DNA of 5,604 bases from an uncultured Selenomonadaceae bacterium (GTDB lineage Bacteria; Bacillota; Negativicutes; Selenomonadales; Selenomonadaceae). The stretch is from assembly GCA_905236665.1 (NCBI GenBank), contig CAJONF010000070.1, positions 1-5,604 of the forward strand, given 5' to 3'. The position numbers and the translations under genes are program-made. Shown piece by piece: positions 1-5,382 of this stretch. Positions within the stretch are counted from its first letter, which is position 1. The number at the start of each line of letters is the position of its first letter. The notes under the pieces were generated by a model that saw only the letters and a list, made by a program, of their open reading frames with translations, was not told the DNA's origin and ran no database searches.

Positions 1-35
1 AAAAGACTTGGCGTCATAAATTTTTCAGCTAATCC

Positions 36-63
36 TTGTCTTAAAAATTTTTGCCGATATAAT
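36..63 (+). promoter_or_regulatory. Sigma-70/SigA-type promoter of the dsbA-like gene
   Basis: The -35 box is TTGTCT at 36-41 (4 of 6 matches to TTGACA). After a 16-base spacer comes a perfect TATAAT at 58-63. The spacer holds the palindrome AAAAATTTTT (43-52), which would bend or stiffen the DNA. Transcription should start near 70, leaving a leader of about 25 bases before the ATG at 95. This placement also argues against the in-frame ATG at 62, which lies inside the -10 box. Confidence 0.7.
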
Positions 64-94
64 GAAGCTTAACAAAAAGAAAGAGGGTTATACA

Positions 95-772
95 ATGAAA
101 ATTGAAATTTGGTCGGATTATGCTTGCCCGTTCTGCTACATTGGCAAAAAGAGATTGGAACGCGTTCTCGCTAAATATGCTGACAAAAAAATTTCTGTTG
201 AGTTTAAAAGTTTTGAACTTGATCCCAATGCGAGCACAGAGGTTATTTCTTCTACGCCGGCACGTTTTGCCAAAAAATACGGTTTGAGTTTGGAACAGGC
301 TGAGGAGCGCATTGAACAAATTTCGCGTATGGGCAGAAATGAGGGAATTGATTTTAGATATGCCACGACACGTTACACAAATACTTTTGACGCGCTCCGC
401 TTAACTAAATTCGCGCAGGAAAAAGGTCACGATGAAATTGTTCAGAAATTATTTGAAGCTTATTTCACGGAAAATCTTGAGCTGAGCGATTTTGAAGTTT
501 TAAGAGAAATTGCGCTTGATTGCGGGCTTGATGAAGATGAAGTTGACGAAGTTTTAGAAAGCGACCGTTATGCTGAAGATGTTCGCGCTGATGAGCGGCA
601 AGCGGCGTGGCTTGAAATTCATGCTGTCCCGTATTTTGTTATCGGCGGCAAATATAGTTTATTCGGCGCACAACCTAAAGAAATTTTGGAAGAGGCGATA
701 AACGACGCTTTGACAGAAGAAAAATTTAACGGCATGGCTTGCGGCGTGAATGGTTGCCATTTCGACAGCTGA
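95..772 (+). CDS. DsbA-family thiol-disulfide oxidoreductase, FrnE-like, cytoplasmic
   Basis: This 225-residue protein has the thioredoxin-fold layout of the DsbA/FrnE family (2-hydroxychromene-2-carboxylate isomerase-like). Seen in the sequence: an N-terminal strand MKIEIWSDY, then the redox motif CPFC at residues 11-14 followed by YIGKKRLE; a central helical insertion (roughly residues 45-150); the cis-proline loop AVPYFVI with Pro179; and a GAQP segment near 190. A second cysteine pair, C216 and C221 (CX4C), sits near the C terminus, as described for Deinococcus radiodurans FrnE. There is no signal peptide, so it should act in the cytoplasm in thiol repair or oxidative-stress defence; the substrate is unknown. 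The start at 95 is chosen because AAGAGGG (81-87) lies 7 bases upstream and the ATG at 62 is within the promoter. It appears monocistronic. The length is usual for the family. Confidence 0.88.
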   Translation: MKIEIWSDYACPFCYIGKKRLERVLAKYADKKISVEFKSFELDPNASTEVISSTPARFAKKYGLSLEQAEERIEQISRMGRNEGIDFRYATTRYTNTFDALRLTKFAQEKGHDEIVQKLFEAYFTENLELSDFEVLREIALDCGLDEDEVDEVLESDRYAEDVRADERQAAWLEIHAVPYFVIGGKYSLFGAQPKEILEEAINDALTEEKFNGMACGVNGCHFDS

Positions 773-811
773 ATTTAAATCGCACGGACTTACCACCCAA
801 AAATAAATTTT

Positions 812-862
812 GCTTTTGGTGTATGCTAATAAGATTTTATGTGGTATCATGCGACCAAAAGC
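812..862. repeat. Inverted repeat with 9-bp perfect arms
   Basis: GCTTTTGGT at 812-820 is exactly complementary to ACCAAAAGC at 854-862, with 33 bases between them. A third segment, CACCCAAAA at 794-802, can pair with TTTTGGTG at 814-821 if one C is bulged, so the middle arm has two possible partners. The spacer contains the candidate extended -10 box at 842-850. It could be an operator or a mutually exclusive RNA fold, or it could be chance in an AT-rich gap. Confidence 0.45.
842..850 (+). promoter_or_regulatory. Possible extended -10 promoter element
   Basis: TGGTATCAT matches TGnTATAAT with one mismatch in the hexamer (TATCAT). No good -35 box is seen at normal spacing, which extended -10 promoters can tolerate. 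It would start a transcript near 857 that ends at the hairpin at 975-1014. Confidence 0.3.
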
Positions 863-1014
863 TTTCTAATTTTAATCACAGCTGGAGGAAAAGGAAGTTA
901 GCGGAAATTTTTTGCTGAATATGAATTCTGATGGTTCGCCAAATGTTTCATAAAGTCCCGAAAATCATGATAGAAAAAATCCCCGACTTGTCATGAGCCG
1001 AGGATTTTTGTTTT
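857..1014 (+). ncRNA. Candidate small RNA of about 158 nt
   Basis: This is inferred from a weak extended -10 box just upstream (842-850) and a good intrinsic terminator at the downstream end. The segment carries no ORF with a properly spaced start codon. It does not resemble any RNA family I recognise (not tRNA, 6S, SRP, tmRNA or a known riboswitch). It could equally be the distal 3' UTR of the dsbA-like transcript, which shows no closer terminator, or a decayed repeat. Confidence 0.2.
975..1014. terminator. Bidirectional intrinsic terminator
   Basis: The arms AAAAATCC (975-982) and GGATTTTT (1002-1009) pair fully. The stem continues through 984-985/999-1000 and 987-988/996-997 with mismatches at 983 and 986, closing on a 7-base loop (989-995). 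On the plus strand the stem runs into TTTTTGTTTT (1005-1014). On the minus strand it runs into a T-tract and lies about 18 bases past the trkH stop codon. It can therefore stop both the minus-strand trkH transcript and plus-strand transcripts from the dsbA side. Confidence 0.8.
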
Positions 1015-1026
1015 ATGTAAAAATTT

Positions 1027-2559
1027 TTACCAGTTGCTTTTCTTGCGGCGAATTTTTATGCTTGCAACGGCGATGAGCAATGCGAAAATTTCCAGCCGCC
1101 CGATAACCAAAATAAACATACAGAAAATTTTCCCGAAGTTCGATAAATTTTTGAAGTTATCCGCGTCGCACAAGCCTGGTAAATTCCCCACGGTAGATAG
1201 GCACGCGATTGACATTGAAACCGCTTGAGAAAAGGTCGGACCGGTAAAACTTAGTACGCCCGCGCAGATAAACATAGTAATCAGCGCGAGGAAAAAATAT
1301 CCGAGGATTCTGCCGACGGTATGCATTGGCACGGGCACATTGCCTACGCGAATCGCCGTCATCATGCGCGGATGAATCGTCTTTTTTATTTCTGCCGCAG
1401 TTATTTTCACCAAAATAATCAGCCGAATAATTTTAAAGCCGCCCGTCACCGAGCCTATACAGCCGCCAATCACAGCCATTAAAAAAATAAAAAATTTGTC
1501 GAAATCGTGGACGTGCTCAGGATTTTCGCCGATAGATATTCCGGTTGTGCTTATAAACGAGATGATAGAGAACATTGAGCGGCGAAAAGCTTCGTTGCCG
1601 TCAAAATAAATTCCCTGCAAAAACAGCCGCGCAAAAATTATCAGCAGTGCAAAAAAAATTGTCGCGTAAAGAATTTTTGCTTCTTCATTTGCCGCGATGA
1701 GTTGTACGTTGCCGATAAGCGTTCGTTTAAAGCGCAGGAAATATTGTTTTAGCCGCGTGAAATAATTCAGCCCGAATTCAATTTGCGGCGGCATCAACGT
1801 ATAAATTACGCGATAATAGAGCAGGAAATTTCCGCAAGCGAGCAGCATTACAAAAATTGCGGCGTATTCGACATAAACATTTTCAGTAGTAGGGAAAAAA
1901 TCTCCGCCGCCGGTCGACAAGCAACGCATTGCCATTAACAGCGCGTCCCAAGTATTCAGCCCCGACAATTTGAACGCGCCAAAACTCACCGCCGTTAAAA
2001 TTGCGTAAACTTTTATCACGCGCATGGACATTAAATTCATTTGCCCGATAATCGCGCTGAAATTTTGTCCGCCCTGCAAACTTAAAGATATTCCAAAACA
2101 GCCGCTCACTTCCGGCAGAACCGTAACGAGCATAATTAAAAATAACAGCGAGCCGAGCCACATCAGCGAACTTTGCCACAGGCGCAAAAGATACGGCGCG
2201 TCGCTTGGCAAAATTGATAATCCCGCCGAAGTTAAATCGCTGACTGTTTCTAAGAGCGCGTCAATCGGCAACAGCCAACCCGTCAACATGAACGGCAGAC
2301 AGCCGAACACGGCTAGCAACGGGTACATGATTAAAATTGCCGTGGCTGATTCTGCTAGCGGGGCGCGTTGAAATTTGCCGGTGCCATATCGCTGAAAAAT
2401 TATTCCCGTGATGATTGAGAATAAACCTATTGCCACAAAAAAAATTGTCGTGTCCACCGCGCCGAATTCAATTAGCGTGTAGGCAATCGGCAATAAAAGT
2501 GTTACGGAAAAAGTTATCAACGCTTGGCTTTGGATTCGCAAAATCATTTTTATGTTCAT
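1027..2559 (-). CDS. trkH: Potassium uptake channel subunit, TrkH/KtrB family
   Basis: This 510-residue polytopic membrane protein is of usual TrkH length. It has the four-fold M1-P-M2 architecture of Trk/Ktr/HKT transporters. The four selectivity-filter loops can be seen: P1 DLTSAGLS (G113), P2 LSTGGGDFF (215-221), P3 ISTTGIS (336-342) and P4 LSTVGNLPG (454-462), each with its conserved glycine. Other hallmarks are GGCIGSVTGGFKIIR (365-379) and GRLEIF (487-492). It ends in a short basic tail (KIRRKK). It should form the membrane pore for K+ (or Na+) uptake, normally gated by a cytoplasmic TrkA/KtrA RCK subunit, which is not in this window. The start ATG is preceded by GAGG (2567-2570) at 7 bases. 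That site overlaps the TGA of the upstream gene, so translational coupling is likely. TrkH and KtrB are not separated with certainty; length and the GRLEIF context favour TrkH. Confidence 0.92.
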   Translation of the reverse strand: MNIKMILRIQSQALITFSVTLLLPIAYTLIEFGAVDTTIFFVAIGLFSIITGIIFQRYGTGKFQRAPLAESATAILIMYPLLAVFGCLPFMLTGWLLPIDALLETVSDLTSAGLSILPSDAPYLLRLWQSSLMWLGSLLFLIMLVTVLPEVSGCFGISLSLQGGQNFSAIIGQMNLMSMRVIKVYAILTAVSFGAFKLSGLNTWDALLMAMRCLSTGGGDFFPTTENVYVEYAAIFVMLLACGNFLLYYRVIYTLMPPQIEFGLNYFTRLKQYFLRFKRTLIGNVQLIAANEEAKILYATIFFALLIIFARLFLQGIYFDGNEAFRRSMFSIISFISTTGISIGENPEHVHDFDKFFIFLMAVIGGCIGSVTGGFKIIRLIILVKITAAEIKKTIHPRMMTAIRVGNVPVPMHTVGRILGYFFLALITMFICAGVLSFTGPTFSQAVSMSIACLSTVGNLPGLCDADNFKNLSNFGKIFCMFILVIGRLEIFALLIAVASIKIRRKKSNW

Positions 2560-2568
2560 GGTGCCGCC

Positions 2569-2958
2569 TCAAAAGTGGAAATGATTCATCATCTTTTCGG
2601 TTAAAGATTTAGCGTCGTCGTTTTTATGTTCAAGCAAATATTCGAGCGTGTGCACATTAAAAAAAGAAGTTATCGGGACGTAGCGATTGTATTTGCGAAA
2701 ATCTCCCCACTTCATAAGTTTTGCGTGCAATTTGGAAATATCGCGCTTGTCGGCGTTGTGACTTTTTAAAATTCTTTTCAATAAAACGTCGTCATTTATC
2801 GCGGCAAAAATTTCTTCGATGAGTTTGGGATTAAATTTGTCGTTCTCATATTTTTCAATTAGTGCAACCGATGCCCGCGACATTCTCATTGAGCGACGAA
2901 TTGCAAATACGAAATAAATTACCAACGCGACAAGCAAGAGGTCTAAAAAAATGTTCAT
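2569..2958 (-). CDS. Small single-pass membrane protein of unknown function
   Basis: This 129-residue protein is not one I recognise. Residues 2-20 (NIFLDLLLVALVIYFVFAI) form one hydrophobic segment, followed at once by the basic run RRSMRMSR. By the positive-inside rule the C-terminal 100 or so residues should be cytoplasmic. That part is charged and probably helical, with VALIEKYEND, LIEEIFAAINDD and LHAKLMKWGDFRKYN, and ends MMNHFHF. The start at 2958 is chosen because GGAG (2967-2970 on this strand) lies 8 bases upstream; the in-frame TTG at 2979 has no such site. The stop is 9 bases from the trkH start, so the two genes form one transcription unit and the product may be an accessory or regulator of the channel. 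That role is inferred from context only. Confidence 0.75.
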   Translation of the reverse strand: MNIFLDLLLVALVIYFVFAIRRSMRMSRASVALIEKYENDKFNPKLIEEIFAAINDDVLLKRILKSHNADKRDISKLHAKLMKWGDFRKYNRYVPITSFFNVHTLEYLLEHKNDDAKSLTEKMMNHFHF

Positions 2959-2974
2959 GATTTTTTCTCCAGTG

Positions 2975-3003
2975 TTCAAAAAAATTTTTAGTTGTGATAT
3001 TAT
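2975..3003 (+). promoter_or_regulatory. Probable cbiL-metG promoter
   Basis: The extended -10 box TGATATTAT is at 2995-3003 (hexamer TATTAT, 5 of 6). A weak -35 box TTCAAA at 2975-2980 (4 of 6) sits 17 bases before the hexamer. Transcription would start near 3010, giving a leader of about 50 bases that carries the right arm of the inverted repeat and the AAGGAG ribosome site (3047-3052). No cobalamin riboswitch fits in a leader this short. Confidence 0.4.
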
Positions 3004-3043
3004 CGTTTAAAAAATGTATGAGCATTGCCGTAATAATATCACA
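2993..3043. repeat. Perfect 11-bp inverted repeat in the divergent promoter region
   Basis: TGTGATATTAT (2993-3003) and ATAATATCACA (3033-3043) are exact reverse complements separated by 29 bases. Each arm contains TGATATTAT, which reads as an extended -10 box, rightward in the left arm and leftward in the right arm. The left arm also contains the odd-centred palindrome GATATTATC (2996-3004). It may be a paired operator for both divergent genes, a matched pair of promoters, or both. I cannot assign it to a known regulator: it only loosely resembles Fur- or Rex-type sites. Confidence 0.7.
3033..3041 (-). promoter_or_regulatory. Possible promoter of the minus-strand trkH unit
   Basis: On the minus strand 3041 to 3033 reads TGATATTAT, the same extended -10 box as on the plus strand. 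No clear -35 box is seen. Transcription would start near 3026, so the 5' ends of the two divergent transcripts would overlap by about 17 bases. Confidence 0.3.
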
Positions 3044-3060
3044 GTTAAGGAGCAAAGAAA

Positions 3061-3774
3061 ATGAATTTGATTGGAACTTTTTACGGCATAGGCGTGGGAC
3101 CTGGCGACCCCGAACTTTTGACGGTCAAAGCGATAAACGCGCTGAAAAAAATTGACGTTTTAATTGCGCCAAAGACCGAAAAAAAATCTGACAGTGTTGC
3201 TTTGAGTATCGCCGAACCCTATTTAAAACCGAGTATCGAAATAATTTTCCAGACATTTCCAATGGTTAAAGATTTTGCGGAAGAAACGGAAATTTTCGAG
3301 GCGAACAAGGAGGAGATTTTAAAAATTTTACGCGCCGGAAAAAATGTTGGCTTCGCCACGCTGGGCGACCCAATGTTTTACAGCACGTATATTTATGTTT
3401 TTCGTTTGTTAGAAAAATGCGGAGTAAAAATCGTGACGATACCCGGCGTGCCAGCATTTTTGGCTATTGCCGCGCAGATTGGACGCCCGCTGGCTTATGG
3501 CAACGATATTTTAACGATAATCCCGGCCACCGCTGAACTTGCCGCGATAAATAATTTTTTGGATAAAGCTGACGCAACCGTTCTGATGAAAGTTTATAAA
3601 AATTTTCCGGAAGTTGTTGACGCGCTTGACGCCCGCGGCATGATTGACGACGCAGTTTTAGTTAGCCGTTGCGGTTTGGACGACGAAAAAATTATCAAGG
3701 ACATTGCCGCGCACAAACACGAGCATTTAAATTATCTGTCAACAATTCTTACACGAAAAAATTTTAAGAAATAG
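3061..3774 (+). CDS. cbiL: (Cobalt-)precorrin-2 C20-methyltransferase
   Basis: The enzyme transfers a methyl group from S-adenosylmethionine to C20 of (cobalt-)precorrin-2, giving (cobalt-)precorrin-3 in cytoplasmic corrin-ring synthesis. The 237-residue length is normal for CbiL/CobI. Seen in the sequence: the N-terminal tetrapyrrole-methylase signature GIGVGPGDPELLT (9-21), the SAM-site motif ATLGDPMFYSTYIY (99-112), TIPGVPAF (126-133) and the later IIPA (153-156). YGIGVGPGDPELLT together with GDPMFYSTYIY points to the C20 enzyme over other precorrin methylases. The start is supported by AAGGAG (3047-3052) 8 bases upstream. CbiL (anaerobic, cobalt-containing substrate) is preferred over CobI because the host looks anaerobic; the sequence alone does not decide this. 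No other cobalamin gene lies beside it. metG follows after 12 bases, so the two are probably co-transcribed. Confidence 0.9.
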   Translation: MNLIGTFYGIGVGPGDPELLTVKAINALKKIDVLIAPKTEKKSDSVALSIAEPYLKPSIEIIFQTFPMVKDFAEETEIFEANKEEILKILRAGKNVGFATLGDPMFYSTYIYVFRLLEKCGVKIVTIPGVPAFLAIAAQIGRPLAYGNDILTIIPATAELAAINNFLDKADATVLMKVYKNFPEVVDALDARGMIDDAVLVSRCGLDDEKIIKDIAAHKHEHLNYLSTILTRKNFKK

Positions 3775-3786
3775 GGAGGAAACTCA

Positions 3787-5307
3787 ATGAAAACTTTTTA
3801 TATCACTACGCCGATTTATTATCCCAGCGCGAAATTGCATATCGGGCACGCTTATTGTACAACCATTGCCGACGCCATTGCACGTTTTAAACGGCTGGCG
3901 GGCTACGAAGTTTTTTTCTTGACCGGTTCAGATGAGCACGGACAAAAAATTCAACGCACCGCGCAGGCTCAAAATAAAACGCCGCTTGAATATGTTGATC
4001 CGATTGTTGACAGCTTTAAAGAGCTGTGGAAAAAATTTTATATTTCAAATGATGATTTTATCCGCACGAGTGAGCCACGCCACGAAAAAGTTGTTCAAGA
4101 AATTTTTAAACGAATTCAGGCGACGGGCGACATTTACAAGGGCGAATACACCGGACTTTATTGCACGCCCTGTGAATCGTATTGGACGGAATTACAGCTC
4201 GACGAAAATGGCTGTTGTCCCGATTGTCATCGCCCCGTTGAAAAAGTTTCCGAGGAAGCGTATTTCTTTAAGCTGTCAAAATATGCCGACGCGCTCTTAA
4301 AATATATTGAGGAGCACCCCGAATTTATCGTGCCGACATCGCGGCGCAATGAAATGATTCAGTTTATAAAGCGCGGGTTGGAGGATTTGTGCATTTCGCG
4401 CACGTCGTTTGATTGGGGAATCCCCGTGCCAGGCAACGAACGCCACGTTATTTACGTTTGGTTTGACGCCGTGATAAATTACATCACGCCGCTAATCCAC
4501 AATCCCGACATGAAAAAATTTTGGCCGGCGGATATTCACCTTGTCGGCAAAGAAATTGTTCGTTTCCACTCGATTATTTGGCCGGCAATGCTCATGGCGG
4601 CAGGTCTTCCGCTCCCCAAACAAATTTACGGGCACGGCTGGCTTGTCACGGACGGCGATAAAATGTCAAAGTCAAAGGGCAACGTCGTTGATCCGGTGCT
4701 TTTAGTTGAAGAATTCGGCGCGGACGCGATTAGATATTTTCTCCTGCGCGAAATAACGCTTGGTCTCGACGGGAATTTCAGCCGCGACGCGCTTATCCAA
4801 AGAATCAATGCCGACCTTGCCAACGATTTAGGAAATCTTTTGCATAGGACGCTGAATATGATTGGCAAGTTTCAGAAAAAAATTTTGCTCGCCTCAACGG
4901 ACGGCACCGACCTTGATAAAAGTTTTCGAGCGGAAGCCTTGAATACGGCGCGGGAATATCGGCGTCTAATGGAAGCTGTTCAGCTCTCTGACGCGGTTAA
5001 GCTCGTGTGGAAATTTATCGGACGGGCGAACAAATATATTGATGAAACAATGCCGTGGAAACTCGCCAAAGATGAAACGCAACGTCAAGCACTGGCAAAC
5101 GTCCTGTATAATCTCGCCGAATCGCTTAGAATCGTGAGCATTTTAATTTCTCCGTTCATGCCCGCTACCGCGCAGAAAATTCGCGAACAGCTGAAAATTT
5201 CGCCGGAATTTAAACTCGACGACACAGAAATTTTCGGACTGCTTGAAGAAAATCACGAAGTCGGTAAACCTGAACAACTTTTCCCGCGCATTTTAATTGA
5301 AAATTAA
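3787..5307 (+). CDS. metG: Methionyl-tRNA synthetase, short form without the C-terminal tRNA-binding domain
   Basis: This class I aminoacyl-tRNA synthetase charges tRNA(Met) with methionine in the cytoplasm. Seen in the sequence: the HIGH motif at residues 18-21, TGSDEHGQKI (46-55), the zinc knuckle with CTPC (126-129) and CPDC (144-147), the methionine-pocket region YVWFDAVINY, DIHLVGKEIVRFH, and KMSKS at 292-296. The C-terminal helical anticodon-binding domain contains the conserved PWKL (423-426). At 506 residues the protein ends soon after the usual KPEQLFPRI segment. Many Bacillota enzymes run to about 640-660 residues with a C-terminal Trbp111-like dimerisation and tRNA-binding domain, and this one lacks it. 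The next 75 bases do not encode that domain in another frame, so no recent frameshift is evident. GGAGG (3775-3779) lies 7 bases before the ATG and just after the cbiL stop. Confidence 0.96.
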   Translation: MKTFYITTPIYYPSAKLHIGHAYCTTIADAIARFKRLAGYEVFFLTGSDEHGQKIQRTAQAQNKTPLEYVDPIVDSFKELWKKFYISNDDFIRTSEPRHEKVVQEIFKRIQATGDIYKGEYTGLYCTPCESYWTELQLDENGCCPDCHRPVEKVSEEAYFFKLSKYADALLKYIEEHPEFIVPTSRRNEMIQFIKRGLEDLCISRTSFDWGIPVPGNERHVIYVWFDAVINYITPLIHNPDMKKFWPADIHLVGKEIVRFHSIIWPAMLMAAGLPLPKQIYGHGWLVTDGDKMSKSKGNVVDPVLLVEEFGADAIRYFLLREITLGLDGNFSRDALIQRINADLANDLGNLLHRTLNMIGKFQKKILLASTDGTDLDKSFRAEALNTAREYRRLMEAVQLSDAVKLVWKFIGRANKYIDETMPWKLAKDETQRQALANVLYNLAESLRIVSILISPFMPATAQKIREQLKISPEFKLDDTEIFGLLEENHEVGKPEQLFPRILIEN

Positions 5308-5363
5308 TTTTAACGAAAAACAAAGGGTGTATTGACTTAATAATCCGAAAAACTTTCTGCAGA

Positions 5364-5377
5364 AGAAAGGCGGTGAT
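5364..5377 (+). promoter_or_regulatory. Extended Shine-Dalgarno site of the 3' partial gene
   Basis: AGAAAGGCGGTGAT matches the complement of the typical 16S rRNA 3' end (AGAAAGGAGGTGAT) at 13 of 14 positions. The core GGCGG ends 9 bases before the ATG at 5383. The perfect palindrome TTCTGCAGAA (5355-5364) lies directly upstream. CTTTC (5353-5357) could pair with GAAAG (5365-5369) and partly mask the site. Confidence 0.65.
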
Positions 5378-5382
5378 TGAAA

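Larger units (their letters stand above)
773..1026. other. 254-base intergenic region between convergent genes
   Basis: No convincing coding sequence lies here. Contents: an inverted repeat GCTTTTGGT (812-820) / ACCAAAAGC (854-862), a possible extended -10 box TGGTATCAT (842-850), an isolated Shine-Dalgarno-like GGAGG (884-888) with no well-placed start codon after it, and a terminator hairpin (975-1014). The region is long for a gap between two convergent genes. It may hold a small RNA gene, a dispersed repeat or the remains of a decayed gene. Confidence 0.6.

Noticed and set aside
3..42. Hairpin AAGACTTGG / CCTTGTCTT as a terminator of a preceding gene
   Set aside because: It has only a 5-bp stem plus 2 bp after two mismatches, with a 22-base loop. 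The following AAAAATTTTT is better explained as promoter spacer.
62..94. Upstream in-frame ATG giving an 11-residue longer dsbA-like protein
   Set aside because: It lies inside the TATAAT box, lacks a ribosome site, and adds a lysine-rich stretch before the family's normal N-terminal strand.
839..901. 20-codon ORF (MWYHATKSFLILITAGGKGS)
   Set aside because: It has no ribosome site upstream, overlaps the candidate -10 box, and its AGGKGS resemblance to nucleotidyltransferase loops is too short to mean anything.
1883..2371. Open frames on either strand overlapping trkH
   Set aside because: They have low-complexity, family-less translations and are explained as out-of-frame shadows of a clear TrkH gene. 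The same applies to frames antisense to the dsbA-like gene, metG and the 3' partial gene.
2959..2979. TTG start extending the small membrane protein by 7 residues
   Set aside because: GGAG at 2967-2970 falls within that extension and is ideally placed for the ATG at 2958.
2959..3060. Cobalamin riboswitch upstream of cbiL
   Set aside because: The gap is only 102 bases and shows no B12-box-like segment. The known structure needs about 200 bases.
5332..5360. TTGACT (5332-5337) as a -35 box for the partial coiled-coil gene
   Set aside because: No acceptable -10 box lies 15-19 bases downstream; that position reads ACTTTCTGC.
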